This document shows, one piece after another, positions 49,824 through 63,759 of a stretch of 64,000 bases of DNA. Positions within the stretch are counted from its first letter, which is position 1. The number at the start of each line of letters is the position of its first letter. Made by a program: the position numbers and the translations under genes. Origin of the DNA: Ziziphus jujuba (lineage: Eukaryota; Streptophyta; Magnoliopsida; Rosales; Rhamnaceae); assembly GCF_031755915.1 (NCBI RefSeq), contig NC_083387.1, positions 9,755,001 through 9,819,000 of the forward strand, in the 5' to 3' direction. The notes under the pieces were generated by a model, which had not been told where the DNA came from, made no database searches, and worked only from the letters and a program-made list of their open reading frames with translations.

Positions 49824-52534
49824 CTGTAAATGTTTTACATGAATAAGATCTCTGATTATATATCATCTATTCAAATACAATTTTGATGTAACTACCTAAC
49901 TTTCCTTATGATGTATAATATATTGACATACCACAATATTAAAGGGGACAAAAAAAAAATGTAAAAAAGAAGAAGTTATTTTTCTTAAGGAAAAATCCAA
50001 TTTAATTTACAAACCCATATGACAAATTAATTGATCGTCAATAAAAGGGTTAACTCTCTCTTATTAGGCTTTTAGCATTAAAATATAAAAATAAAAATAA
50101 ATCTTGTAAATTGATATTGTCAAATATTATTTGCCAATCTTACCTCTAATAGGTAATCATAAAATAAGGTATGTAATCCACTAAATCATTGCTATATACA
50201 AATATATATGCATATGATGCATACAAAATATGCACTATAATGTACACTCTTAACATCAAGCAATATGTTGCGTGATACGGAACTCAGATAACATGCTGCT
50301 TAATGTTGGACACACACATTATAATGTATACCTTGTTTGCACCATAATAGAGCTACATGTATATATATATATATATATATATTTATATGTGTATATACAA
50401 TATCTTTTTTTTTTTTTCTGGTTTACATTTTGGCCACCCAAACAATGAATTATGACTCCTCCCTACAAATAAACCAATTTATAAAATAACTCCTAAAATG
50501 ATCGAATAATTATTATATTGTTAATATTTTACATTGAGAGTATTTTTCATTATATAAAAAATAACTCCTTTTTTTTTTTCTTTTATCATTACAGCAAATT
50601 CCATGTAATCTTATGAGTGTAAATGTAAGAATGTCGGATATAAACTGAATCGACCTCATCTGATAAAAATAAATTATATTTGACCATCAAATTTCAAAAT
50701 TTGACTTAGAGAAGTATACCATGTAAAAGAAAATTCAAACTGCAAAGGGAAGTATATGTGCAGTTTTTCAAAATCAATGTGTATATAGAAAAAACCTTGA
50801 AATGAGAGGGAAACTAAAGGATAATTTGTGTAATATATCCTAATAATTATAAAACAATTATTCCATCTAGCTATTTGTTTTCTTTTCTTTTTTTTTTTTA
50901 AATAGCTTGTGAGCTATGTCAGTTCACTAAGCTGGGTAATTGAATACTTATTAATCATGAATCACATAATTAATCGTGACATGAGATTTTTTTTTTTTTC
51001 AATAACATAATTGTGACATGAGTTGTTGATAAGATTATAACAATTTTTTTTTTTAAAAAAATTATCCGCCATTTTAACGTATAACTAGCTATGACATTTG
51101 AAGAAATATGAAGATTTTAATATTTCTATCATCCTCCCAATAAAGATAATTTAGTAAGAAGCCAATATTTTCTCTAATAAATATCAAGAAAAGTATAATG
51201 TTAAAAAATATTTTAAAAAAAGGTATATAATATTCATATTAGGTCAGTTAAACTTCATTAGCTAATAAACACCTAATGCTTTAATTTTTGTTACCTAGAA
51301 TATGATTGTAGGCATTGCATCCAAGTTCGATTAGAATGACGATCGACTATCTAATTGATGTTAATTTTTTATTTTTAATTTACAAAGTCATGTTTAAGTT
51401 ATTTAATATTATCACTTACATGATTGCTTGAATAATTAAATATTATGTCCCTTTTGAATGGTCGAGTTGTTGGAAATGATTACTATATGACAACTTTCGG
51501 ATTTTAAATTTGATCGTGCTGGAGCTAAAATCCTCCAAGTCACCGTTTATTAAGCTGAAAAAAAAGAAAAAGTTTTTGCATGTGGTTTGTAAAATCCAGT
51601 GCTTTAATAATGTTATGGAGATCATGATCAAACAACAATGATATGATATTATTTACCAAAAAATATATATAAAGTTCCATTTCATAACAAATTCAATATA
51701 TGTTTTCTTCTTACTTTTTATTTTTTAAAATTATATGTAATTTTTTATTTTAAAAATTTGTAAATATTAGTTGATGGCAGTTAAATTTTGTTAGACAGAT
51801 CAATTGATTACAAATAAAAAAGAAGAAAATAACAAAAAATAAAAAAAAAAACAACTCGATTTTATGTGCAATTTTATATGGTATTTCATTTTCTATTTAT
51901 ATCCTTTTAATTCCATTTATAATTAAATTAATAGAAATATTTAACTATGGTTTATTAATTTTAACAAATCATTAAAATAAACAAACAGAAAATTATTTTT
52001 AAAAAAAAAACAAAAAATAAAAGTTATCTTGTTATCGACCGGGCCTATTCTCTTTTAGCAATGCCACTCAATTATTTGCGTTAAAAACCGGTGGTATATA
52101 AAATTATATCCTCTTCTTCTTGACAAATCTTGCTTTCCAGATCTTCAAGAAAATAATAATAATAATAATAATAATGATAATAATCTTGTTTTCCAGATCA
52201 TTTGCTGTCTCCACGTTATCATCCTTATTTAAGGTTGTGTCAATTATGGTATGGAGGAAGAATTGTTTTTTTGGGTAAATAATATGGAGGTACAATTATT
52301 TGGAGTATTTATTTTATCAGATTTTTCAGGTTGGAGTTGTCGGACTTGATCTACTTTTACATCAAGGAATCTTGCATTTGTTTTTTTCAATCATCAAGTC
52401 TTTATTTTATTTTTTCACTTTTTTTCATTTTCACTCCCCCTCATCAATATATTTAATAACATTTATTTTTCTATGTTTCCTGTATATCGAACGACATTTA
52501 GCTTAATTATTAATTTGTCTTTCCAATTTAGGGA

Positions 52535-53457
52535 CACTACCAAAAAATAAATAAAAATTAGGCACGGTCCTTGTAGCCACTATTTATGATTGTAGCTAAG
52601 GTACTTCTAGTTAAAAAGAAGAGCTTTTAGTTACAGCAACAAATTGTAGTTACAAAATATTTTGTTTCTTAAAGTATGATAAAAATTTGGGGTAAAATTT
52701 TACTTTTTAATACTACGTTCATATTGTAAAAAATATCAGTATAAGCTTTTCATATTTCACTTTTGTTTTAATATAGCACTGTTTTCTTAACTCTTAAAAA
52801 TAAAATCAAAAACTAATCCATTTACCCTTCGTTTAATAATTTTTTAATCTGTCTTAAAAATAAAAAAAAAAAACAATGAAAAGTAATGAGTAAAAATAAT
52901 GTAATCAAACTTATAATTCAAATATATTTAATGTGGATAAATTTAACTTTTCAAATTGTGTTTAAAACAATCATATTTATTATATATAATTCATTATTTT
53001 TTTATTTTGATAAATTGAAAAGGGGATTTTTAACATAACTATATTAAAGATATAGCAATTTTAAAAGAAGTGTGCATATATATATATTGGTGTTTGCTTT
53101 TTTTTTTTTTTTAAGATTTTATAAATTAGAAAAAAAAAAAGAAAAAAAAAAGTCGAAAGAATGGTAAATGAGGCAAATTCTAACCCTATTAGTAAGAGTT
53201 AAAAAAAAAATTTATATTATGTTATGAAAAAATATAAAATGGGAGGACACTATACTAATATTCTTAATAATAGAAATATAATTTTGAAAAAATAATAAAT
53301 TAAGAATGTTAAAGTGATATTTATCCTATTTTAACTTCAATACAACGTGATTAAAAATTTTTAGCCATAGCAATTTTTGTTGTCGTTAAAAATATTTAGT
53401 CATAATATGTTAACTTTCAGCTATTATTTTTGTTGTGACTATTTTTTTCTCGTAGTG
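52535..53457. mobile_element. Small non-autonomous CACTA-type element
   Basis: Starts CACTACCAAAAAATAAAT and ends TTTTTTCTCGTAGTG. The left flank is GGA. The right flank is GGC here, but GGA in the block A copy (12316-12318), consistent with a 3-base target duplication. It is absent from the related stretches of the BURP-side units (6240-6265 and 40750-40775). No protein is encoded. Confidence 0.65.
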
Positions 53458-55550
53458 GGCGTAGAAACGTTGGCTTTTTATGTTTTTTAACCACTTTGAT
53501 GCCTTTTTAAAATAGGATAAAATAAATAAAAATCCACTTTGATACCTTCTGTCTCTATCAGTCGCATATGGAGTATAATTTTTTTTTTCTTTTTTGTCTT
53601 ATCATCTAAAATATAAAAAATTATTACTATCTTCGGATTTGACATGATCATTTCCTTCTTAGGTACCTTAATCAGATTCTCTTAAAAAAATAAAAATTAT
53701 CTTAATTAGAAATCTTATCTTTCAATTTCAAATTCTCATATAACTTAGTTACTATTTATAATGTTGTCCCTTTCGAATCTAGCTCCCTTTTCATCAATTG
53801 GACATTTTTTAAAATTCAACATCAACGAAATATGAAAAATTTAAAATATAAAAATATTTTAAAATATAAAAAATTATTAAATATTGATAGAAATTTATTT
53901 AAGTAAATAGAAATTTTTATTGAAATATTAAATTTAATTAATTAATTATTAATTTAACTATAAAAATTACAAAAATATTAGATGGGTTTGAAATTTCTCT
54001 AGTAATTTGATAGTTATAAGTATATTATTATAAATAAAAAAGCAAAAAATACATATTTAATAATTAAAATATATAAAATAATTATTGCAGTTATATTATA
54101 TATTATAAAATATCATCTCAATCAATAATACGTAGAGTTTTTTTTCATTTTCATTTTGATATATAAAATAATAAAAAATAATTATTAAAAATTGTATCTC
54201 TTTGATAATTTTATATGTAGTTGTTAACATGCCAACTATACAAATTTGTATTAAATGGGACTATCCTTGTTGATAATTATTTACATAATATTGCATTTAA
54301 TAGTTCAATTTGAAATGTTACTCATGATTTGTTACTTGACAACATTTTATAAAACTTTATCATTTCATTTAGCAACATTTGCAGAGAATATATTTCTTAC
54401 ACACCTTTATAATATCGATCTACTCTACAATATTTGTCATATCTTCCACATACATATTCGTATTTTTGTCTATGTTATAATTTATATCTACTTTGTAATA
54501 TTTATTGAACTATTAAATCTAGTATGGTAAAAAAATTAAGTAGATAATTTAACATCCATAATATTTAAATTTTGTTTTAAAGAAACTAAGTTTAATATAG
54601 ACTTTCACATAAATTTCATACCAAATTTCATAAATTTCTATGAAATTATGAATTTTTTGATAAAAAATTATGAAGAAATTGATGTGGATATTTAACAAAA
54701 TTTTTAACGGAAATCTTGTGAAAACATCAGTGAAAATTTTTGAAATTTCATTCATTTCAATTTAGAATCAAAATTTCCTTTTCACCCTTTGAAAAATAGA
54801 AATTTCAAAAAAATTTCCACAGAAAATTTGATTTTTTAAACCTTACATTTTCCCAAGTTGCTATTTTGTTAAATTAAACTGGATCATGATTGTGTTGCAT
54901 GACTTTTGAATATATTATATATATGATCATGTTTGTGTTGCATGACTTTTTAATATATTTTATATATTATAAAAATCTCTTATCATAAGGTGTCCTGTTA
55001 CAAAAGTTGTTTGATTTATTTTTGTATTTTGGATGCAGGAAACTGGGATTTACTTAAGTTTATTTAATTGAATGACATCTATGATTTGATTTTGTAGGCC
55101 GTAGTAAATTATTATCCTAGCTATAAGCATGATATACGAACAAATATATACATATATAGATTTTTATAATGTGTGTCTCACCCTCATCATATTTTTACAT
55201 GTATCACGTTAGACGATATGCTACGAGACAAAAGATTAAACAATATATTATCTTATGTAAGGTTATGCAGAATATGAGAAGGATAAAGTGTATTTTTTCG
55301 CAAAATTTTATACATAATGTATAATAATTATCTATTGGGCATCGTTACCTAATTACTTATGTTGAATGACACTTGGATTTCATGTAATCAAGAGTTAGAT
55401 GCCCAATAAAATAAATATTGCCAAAATCACTTATCTTTGATCATAGATAATCGATTTATGAAGAGAGATAGCTAATTTTCACAATGATTACATATAATTA
55501 TTGTCAAACTGTGTTTGTGATGATCAAATGTGGATAGATGTGGAGCATTG

Positions 55551-58144
55551 TGTCTGTGATGATCAAATATACTAATAGTTACTTTTATAATAATGAGGTC
55601 TTTTTAAAGCGGCTAGTTTCAGGATTCGAAATAACTCCAAAATTCAGCATGCTCAGACAAGACCAATCATAGGATTAATGACTTCTTGGGGAGCTTTGAA
55701 TAAAAAAACTCGTATCGAGTGTGTTGGCTGAATTAGAGATAATATCGGCAGAGAGTGACAAGTCTTTCCAAAGGGGACGAGATTGTTACAAATGCTATCA
55801 AAACGTGTATCTAGCTAAAAATGAACCAACGAGGATGCTGAGCCTCAAAAGGGGTGGATTGTGACTACCAAGACAGGTTCGGGACACTGACAAACTACAT
55901 GGTGTCCAATTACACATCGTCCAGGTGTCAGGACCCATTCAAGATCCCTTATCGGAATTCTAGATAGGCCCTTATCCTAGGGAAAACCCTACCAAACCAT
56001 CTTACGAAAAATCCGGCAGCATCTCTCCTAAGAGTTGAGCATGCTCCACTATCGTATTACTTTATTCCTCCCATCTTATTATAAGGTTTTTCACAAAGTG
56101 CAACATTTTGATAGTAAAGTATAAGAATAAATATACTAGAAATAATTTAATAAATAAATGATACATTTAAATATTCATGTTCGTCCACAACACCCACTTA
56201 GTACAATTCTACATTTTTGTACCATTTTATAAACACATCAAAATAAATATAGATAGAAGGATTATATATATATATATATATATAAATCTGTATAATAGTA
56301 ATAATAATATTAATAATAACAACTCTTTCAGCGTTTAGGTAATCTGCCCAAAGGCTACCATACTTGTCCGAAGGTTTTGATATATGCCTGAAAGCTATAA
56401 TACTTGTCCGAATGCTATAATACTTGTATGAATGCTTCAGTACTCGCCCAAAAACTATGATACTTGTCCATTTAGATAAGTACAATGAGTATGCAGTTGA
56501 CACTAATGATGATAATAATAATAGTAATAAATAATAGTCTTAATATTGATAATAACAATAACCATAATATTGTTCACAAGTAATAAGAGTAGCAACAATA
56601 AATAATAATAATAACAACAATTGTAACAATAATAATACCAATAATAATTAATAACAATAATAGTAATAATAGCAATAACAATTACAATAACAAATAATGA
56701 TAATAATTGAAAATCATAGTCATGAATAGAGAAAATAAAATAAAATAAAATTTAAAATTTATAAGTATACTACGAAATGTGCACACTTGTAGTAAAGATA
56801 CATCCAATACCATATAACATATTGATAAACGAGCTTATTATATCAACTATTTTAAGTATATTGCTACCAATACTGGTCTAGGATGGTTGTTTATAATGGA
56901 CGTCTAACCCACTGGTCTGTTAGGCAGCAGAGTTATGAGGCTAAGCTGTTCATGGGCCAAATCAGATCATTATCCCCATACAGTGTGGTATATATAGACA
57001 TAACATAATATATATATATATATATATATATGTACATATACATGAATAAAAAAAAAGATACTTGATGCATCATACGATATAACAAAGATGTCACACAGTA
57101 CTCGATGTCCTAAGCACCACTTGATGGGGAGGTTAAATAGTGAAACCTGTAATCAGCCACACTGGCATCCCACAACGCTGATTGCTAATAATTTTCCATG
57201 GCTAAAACAATCATCCTTTGACCAAGGATAGAGTGGTCGATGCTCACTATGCATTATACTTATCAATCATCAGGCCCATAGATCCCATAAAATGGTCATG
57301 CATACATGTACTAACATATAATAAACAATTATTATGCGGCCAAGGGGAGAAGGTTGATACTCACTCTACATTATACTTGCCTACCCTCTTTTACGACAGA
57401 TCATAAAGGTTGATCATGAATATTACTTGCACCTAATCCATAACATAATAACCAGCTATCTTACAGCTAAAGAGGGGATCACTGACGCTCATTATACAAA
57501 TGTACTTGCCAACCTTTAGGTTCATGGCTTCTACAAGATGAGCATAATATAATAACCAATCATCCTACAGACAAAGAGGGGGTGACTAACGCTTACTCTG
57601 CATTATACTTGCCTATCCTTAGGTCCATGATTCCCATAGGATGACCATATATACTTGCACACTAATATATAATACAGTACATAACACGGATACTGTATGG
57701 TGTATATAAAAACTATAATAATTTACAATATCATAAATGCTAAAATAATTTCAATGATTTTATAAAATTAATTACTTCTACAATAATTTCAATTTCACAA
57801 TTATTCTAATAAACAAATATATTTTTATACACTAAAAAATATTATCTTTCTTAGATCCTTAAATTAATATATGACAAATCATTTAAAATCACATGAAATT
57901 TCTTACAAAAATAAACACACATAAATATATTTTATTTTGCATAATAAATTGAAAATAGGATATAACAATATATTTCACCATAACTTAGCAAAATAATTTC
58001 TTTAAAACCATAAATATAACTTTATGCAAAAAATACATTTAAATCCCATAAATTCTACATAATAAAATTAAATAATCATTTTTTTAAATTTTAAAACACA
58101 CATAATAGTTATTTATTTTTTTAAAAAAATTTCCAATAACACAA

Positions 58145-58183
<39 letters not shown>

Positions 58184-59912
58184 TCTATATACATTCATAT
58201 ATATTCACAGACGTATATATATAGTCCTATACATATAAAAACAATCTTTTTAGCAAACATATACATGCTCACATACATATTTTATACAAAAATATCTTTA
58301 TATATAATGTATATTCATATACACTCAGATATACATATACATAATTATATATGTTCACACACATACAAGGGTATTCATATATATACAATTCTTTGAACAA
58401 GCATATACATATACACACATATATCTATATATATATTCATATATATATATATATATATATAGATATAGATATGCATCTATACACATGCTAAAGAAGTACT
58501 CATATGTACTTATGCATGTATGTATATATATATACAAGAATATGCATTTGCAAACATATGTGCACATATCTGCACATAAAATATGTACATACATACACAA
58601 TTTAACACAATTATCATATTAAATACAAAATCTACTTAAAAATAGCAACTTTTCAAATAGACCACCATATTCACAAACAAGGTACCAATAGAGCTAAAGA
58701 GACAAGAAATACATTAGTAACTTCCATTAGGGTTAACACCATCGATGTTGGTTGGAAAATGGATGGAAAGTTTCAGCCAAACTCTTCTTCAATGTATACC
58801 ACAAACGGTTTGGAATTTGGATGAATAGAAGCCATTTTTTAGGTCAGGGGGTCGAAAACTAGTGGGAGAGATAGCTGGAATTGGACCGTTGATCCTGGTG
58901 CGCATGTCGACCAAAAGGTTAAAAATTGGATAGCCAAGATCCCTCGGCCATGGGCCACCATGCCGACGGCACTTGTTGCCATCCGGCAAGCAGAACTTGA
59001 CCAATGGCCGATCAATAGGTGAGAGAGAGAGAGAGAGAGAGAGGGTTCTTTCTACACGTGTGGGAGGAGAGGGAGAGAAAAGAAAAAAGAAAAAGAAAAG
59101 GAAAAAATATTTTTTATTAAAGACGACACGTGGCACTTCTATCATGACATGTGGTATCTTTCTAAACATGACATATAGCACTTTTCAATTGGTAAAATGT
59201 GGCACAAATAAGAGATTCCTTTAAATATTCTACTACCCTGTAAAGTCAGTCTTGAAAAAGATAGGTATGACTTTACAGACCCATAACTTTCTAATCGTAG
59301 GTTTAAATTAGATGTGCCATTAGTCTATAGACTCACATCGATGAGCACCATCACAAAATACATGAGTTGACATCAAAATCCATATAGATAAAAGGTCAAC
59401 CCCGAGCTCACTAATTAATCGGAGTTGCATATTGCTTTGACCATAACTTTCTAATCTTAGCTCCGATTTTGGCGTACTACTAGTCTACTAAGTTGTATCA
59501 ATGAGTACTTTGTTATGATATCTGGTCAACACAACATTCTTCCCATAGTAAAAAGTCAACCGTAGGATCCACTTGATCAATCCCCGATCAACCTTGGTCA
59601 AACTTGGTTCAAAATTCAAACTCGGGGTTTTTTTTTTTTTTTTTGGGGTCAGAGTGTTACACCGGGTGTAGACTAAAGGATGATTCAAATATAATAATAG
59701 TCATTCCCATAACGCCGATGTCTTTTTCAAAGTGGTTGGTTTCAACATTTGAAAAAACTCCGAAATTAAGCGTGATCAGGCCAGAACAATTCAAGAATAA
59801 GTGATCTCCAGAGAAGCTCTGAACAAAAAAACCTCACACTGAGTGTAATGGCTAAATTGGGGATGATATCAATAGAGAATGACAGGTCCGTTAGTGGAGA
59901 TGAGGTGTTACA
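55551..59912 (+). mobile_element. Cassandra-like TRIM with 5S rRNA-derived LTRs, split by a solo LTR
   Basis: LTRs at about 55551-55790 and 59667-59912 match each other. Each carries a 5S-like stretch: AACTCCGAAATTAAGCGTG (59757-59775) and then GTGATCTCCAGAGAAG, close to the 3' half of plant 5S rRNA (AACTCCGCAGTTAAGCGTG, GGGTGACCTCCTGGGAAG). LTRs end TGTTACA. The short internal region (55791-55925) holds GAGGATGCTGAGCCTCAAAA and is interrupted by the solo LTR at 55926. Element ends and target duplication were not resolved. Confidence 0.72.
55926..59661 (-). mobile_element. Solo LTR of long-LTR Ty3/gypsy family inside the Cassandra-like TRIM
   Basis: From TGTCAGGACCCATTC to GTCAGAGTGTTACA, minus orientation, flanked by CCAGG and CCGGG (one mismatch), a worn 5-base duplication. 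Length is 3736 bases. It contains (AAT)n, long (TA)n (58147-58181) and GA-rich (59022-59042) tracts. The open frames at 56198-56503, 58355-58600 and 58789-59224 are low-complexity LTR sequence. Confidence 0.88.
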
Positions 59913-60230
59913 TAATCTAGTAGAATATATATATATATATATATATATATTTTTATATTTATATGAAGAACATTTATTATATCATAATATTTGACAAATT
60001 ATTTGGTACATTCAAGGGTTGACAAACACTAGGAAGTTAATGAGTAGTTATTTCCATAATTTGTACATTGTTAAGATGTAGACATCTAATAGACAAGATG
60101 AACATGTTTGTCTATCTTGGTATATAAAATTGCCTTTGCATATTGTATATATATATATGTATATATAATTTTAATGTATTCATTACATGATTCCCCTTAA
60201 CATTGGAAATCATGCTGGCAATGCATGGCA
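59913..60230. other. Short AT-rich stretch between two retroelements
   Basis: Contains an (AT)n run (59929-59950) and no recognisable gene or element. Confidence 0.5.
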
Positions 60231-63200
60231 TGTAACACTCCATCCTAAAGTACGTCGAAATTTTTGCATGTTGACCGAGGTTGACTGTTGACCGAGAGGG
60301 TCAAAATTTTGACTTTTGTTATGGATGGAATTTTACGTTGATCGAGGCACCATTTCAAAGTACATATCATCCCAATTTCGTAGACTAGCAGCACGTCAAA
60401 ATCAGAGCTAATGTTTGAAAGTTATGGGCAAGGCAAGTTGCGGTCCAAGCTGTCTAAGGGTGCCAAGTTTGACTTTTTATTTACATAGAATTTTAATTTG
60501 ACTCTTGCATGGTTGTCGATTACTCATCAATACGAGTCTATAGACTAGCGACACGCCTAATTTGGACACCCGATTAAAAAGTTATGAACTCGCAAAGTTT
60601 TTCTGATATAGTATTATTTTATATTACTTTTAATTAAATGGTGTTATTGTGAAAAATGTGCACCACATGTCAAGCCCTCAGCCTTTCCCGTGAGTGCATA
60701 GTGGCACCCACGAGATGGCTTCTTATTGGCTCAAACCCGATGTGAGTCATGCGACCGGAGAGAGAGAAAGAGAGAGAGAGAAAGGGGAGGAGAGAGAGAG
60801 GAGAGACCACCACCGGCCACCCTTTTCATACACACGCCTAACCACCATGACCCACCCATCAAAACCGGCCAGCCAGCCAAAAATCAGGCCAGATTGCTGA
60901 CGATGCGCCTGGATCGAGGTGTTTTCAGGCGAGCGGCCTGTTTCCTTCTCCAGTCAATTTCTCCCAAACCAGACCTCTGTTTATCTCACCGCCTGTCCCG
61001 TTGAGTCACCCATTCCCCGATCTACCTTCCCACCAAAAATCACGACCAGTGGCCACCGGACGCGCCTCCGGCGGTGACGGGTTTCCGGTGATCACGGTGG
61101 CTCGTCGAGAAATCGACTTTCCGGCGAGTTCCTAGTTGCCCTGCCCATTCTTTCCCACTAGTTTCGACCCCCAAAACCTAGATCTGAGGTCGGTTTCCTC
61201 CAACTCATGGCGGTTTGTGAGATCCGAGGATCCAAAACACGACACCTTTCCGGCAAGATTCTGGCCACCTCGGGTCCGATCTCCGGAAAGTAAGACCAAA
61301 TTCATAATCCTCGTTTCATAAGCTTCAATTCGGTGTATTCCATATAAATTTTGGTTATCGTTTGTATTCGCTCCCCAGGTACCCATTTGGGAGTTACCCA
61401 ATTAAAATATTAAAATAATTAGTTTTATGTATTGTGGATATTTTAGGTGCATACGTGAGTAATGAAGTTGATCCTGCAGAGGACCTCGATTGATACACAT
61501 GCTTAAGGCGAGTGATCCACCTTCAAAATTATTTTGGGATGTTAAAATATATATATATTGTGCTAATTGGTTATTTCAAAAATATTTTTTATGTGTTGAC
61601 TATTTATTAAATTTATATTTGGAATCTTGATGCCAAAATTGAATGAATTATAATTATTTGTGCATAAAAAAATATTTTGATTTCAGGAATTTTATGGATA
61701 TGGGATTTTATTAATAATTGTTGAATTTTATTGTTGGAATATTGTGTAATTAGAAATGCTTTCATGTGAATTTTAATATATGTTTAATATTTGAAGGAAT
61801 TTCCGTTTAATTTTATAATGCCGATTTATGATGGTTTTAATATATGTGTTGCTGCCAAAAATGTATTTGAGATTTTAAAGGAATTATGGTTTAAGGTTTT
61901 TAAATAATTATTGTTGAGTTTGATGTTGATTTTATGATACATAATAAATGCGTTTACATTATTTTAAGAATATATGAATTTCATGTGGTTTTAATATTAT
62001 TTTTGGTATGATTTGATTTTAATGATTTCAAGAAAAATATTGATTTAAGTTTGGTGCTTTCAAATTATATAATTATGCCTTTGAAATATTATTTGATTGA
62101 GTTTATGATTTGGAAAAAGTTATTTGTATATTGTTAATGATGGATTTATGCTGGAAATATTAAAGAAAAAATATGTGATTGCGAATTTGAAAAATGGTAT
62201 GATTCCCACGGTGAGTTTGGAAAAAATTGTTATTTATAAATAATATGGTTATTTATTTTAGACGCACTCATACAGTACCAGTGTTCTATACTGTGTATGT
62301 GGATGAGCGCGTAAGTTATAATGTCTCCCATGAGTTGCCATCGGACCGAGGGCAGGCAAGTTTGATATTGGCCATAAGCGACCCCTCCATGGCCGGGTTG
62401 ACATTTTAAGCAGCGGCGCTCTCGGGAAGCCGAAGCGACCGTATGCGAGTTTCTCTCTTCAACCTCCCGCCGGACGATGCTCGGGACACTGGGTATCGTA
62501 GGGCATCACTGATATATAGTATGGTGCGTCAAGTATTATTTTTCTGATATAAATTTCAAATCCTAAAGTTTTAAAATCGTATTTAAATTAAATGTATTTA
62601 ATTTATTTTATCATCTATTTCCAATTAGTATTTTCTAAAATGTATTTATTCACATTTTATGTCACTTAATTTAAATCAATGTTTTTAAAATGCATCTTGC
62701 CATATTTTTATTATATAGATTGATTGAATATTTCAAAATAAATTTTATAATATATTTTTACCACTTATTTTACATGATTGTTTGTAATTATTTAAATTAT
62801 ATTTTTGACACTGTTTATTTTAGTTTATTAAATCAAATTTTACGAATTATATATTGAATTTCACTTTTATATTATATTTCTTTAATGCAAGTATTTTAAA
62901 TTATTTTATTGTATTTTATTCTTATTTGGAATTTTAATTATTTATTAAATTAATTATTCTTTGATTTTTGGGGCATAAAAGATTGGGTTTTGAGAAAATT
63001 TTTCAAAAGGAGAACTTTTCCAACGAAGTGAATGATGAGGGTTTTGAGAGAAAATATTATTTTCAATTAATTATATTTATTCTTAATTATTCAAGTGTAC
63101 TATGACTATCATTGCTATTATAATTGTATATTAGATAGGGTCACTCACTGAAATGATTAGCATCTTATATTTCTTAAATCCATTCCCCTAGGTACAAAGT

Positions 63201-63617
63201 TTGGTAGACGTTCGTTCGAAGTGAGCTTGATTTTCGTTGCTGTCGTATTTCTAGGAGTTCTCTTCTTTTTCATTTATTTCTATTGTAATATTTCTTTCAT
63301 CCCTTGTTGTATAACTTTCATACTTAATTGTACCCTATGATGCTTTGTATACTGTATTGGATATATTTTATTAAATACTGCATTAGTTTCCTGTTTAATT
63401 TATGGAAGTGCTAATTATTGTGGAATTAAATTATAGTAAAGTGGAGGAATAAGGCGGTATATATATATAGAAGTATGTTTTCAGTGCAGGGAATTTATGG
63501 TAAGTCCAACACTTAGAGGAGGTTCTGCCGGATTTTCCATTGGAAGGTCTGGTAGGGTTTCCCTCCGATCAAGGCTTGTCTAGGGTTCCGGTGAGGGATC
63601 TTGGACGGGTCCTAACA
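60231..63617 (+). repeat. 5' LTR (3.4 kb) of a Ty3/gypsy retrotransposon running off the window
   Basis: Begins TGTAACACTCCATCC and ends ACGGGTCCTAACA, immediately followed by a primer-binding site. It shares its whole layout with the solo LTRs at 15943, 35625 and 55926: a GA-rich tract, a GC-richer leader-like part (60700-61300), a conserved block near 62260-62530 and the end block 63480-63617. The 3.4-kb size and gag type suggest the Tekay/Del chromovirus group, which is an inference. Confidence 0.88.
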
Positions 63618-63620
63618 GAT

Positions 63621-63634
63621 TGGTATCAGAGCAT
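63621..63634 (+). promoter_or_regulatory. Primer-binding site of Ty3/gypsy element
   Basis: TGGTATCAGAGCAT three bases after the LTR end, complementary to the 3' end of plant initiator Met-tRNA. It fixes the LTR/internal boundary and orientation of the family. Confidence 0.88.
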
Positions 63635-63759
63635 AGATTCTTGTATTCCTAGAGGACTGTGCATTGCTGTACATCCCATCCGTAAATTTTTCCTTTTTGT
63701 AATCGGGTTTAAGTGTTTTTATCTCTAACCTCTTGTTTGTTTCTTCAAAATTTGCTACG

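Larger units (their letters stand above)
31630..55048. repeat. Block B of the segmental duplication (contains BURP copy 2)
   Basis: Second copy of block A, about 9 kb longer because of insertions absent from A: TRIMs at 32599-34000 and 47129-47491, a solo LTR at 35625-39110 and a CACTA element at 41592-46668. Block A acts as the empty site for several of these. Block A in turn has a 1.3-kb element (2905-4243) missing from B. The non-coding stretches between named elements are AT-rich with many (TA)n and poly-T runs and no supported gene. Confidence 0.85.

Noticed and set aside
60694..61401. Pro/Arg-rich open frames on both strands in a GC-richer patch
   Set aside because: The same patch occurs in other LTR copies (36100-36720 and, reversed, 18950-19320 and 58790-59080), so it is LTR leader sequence.
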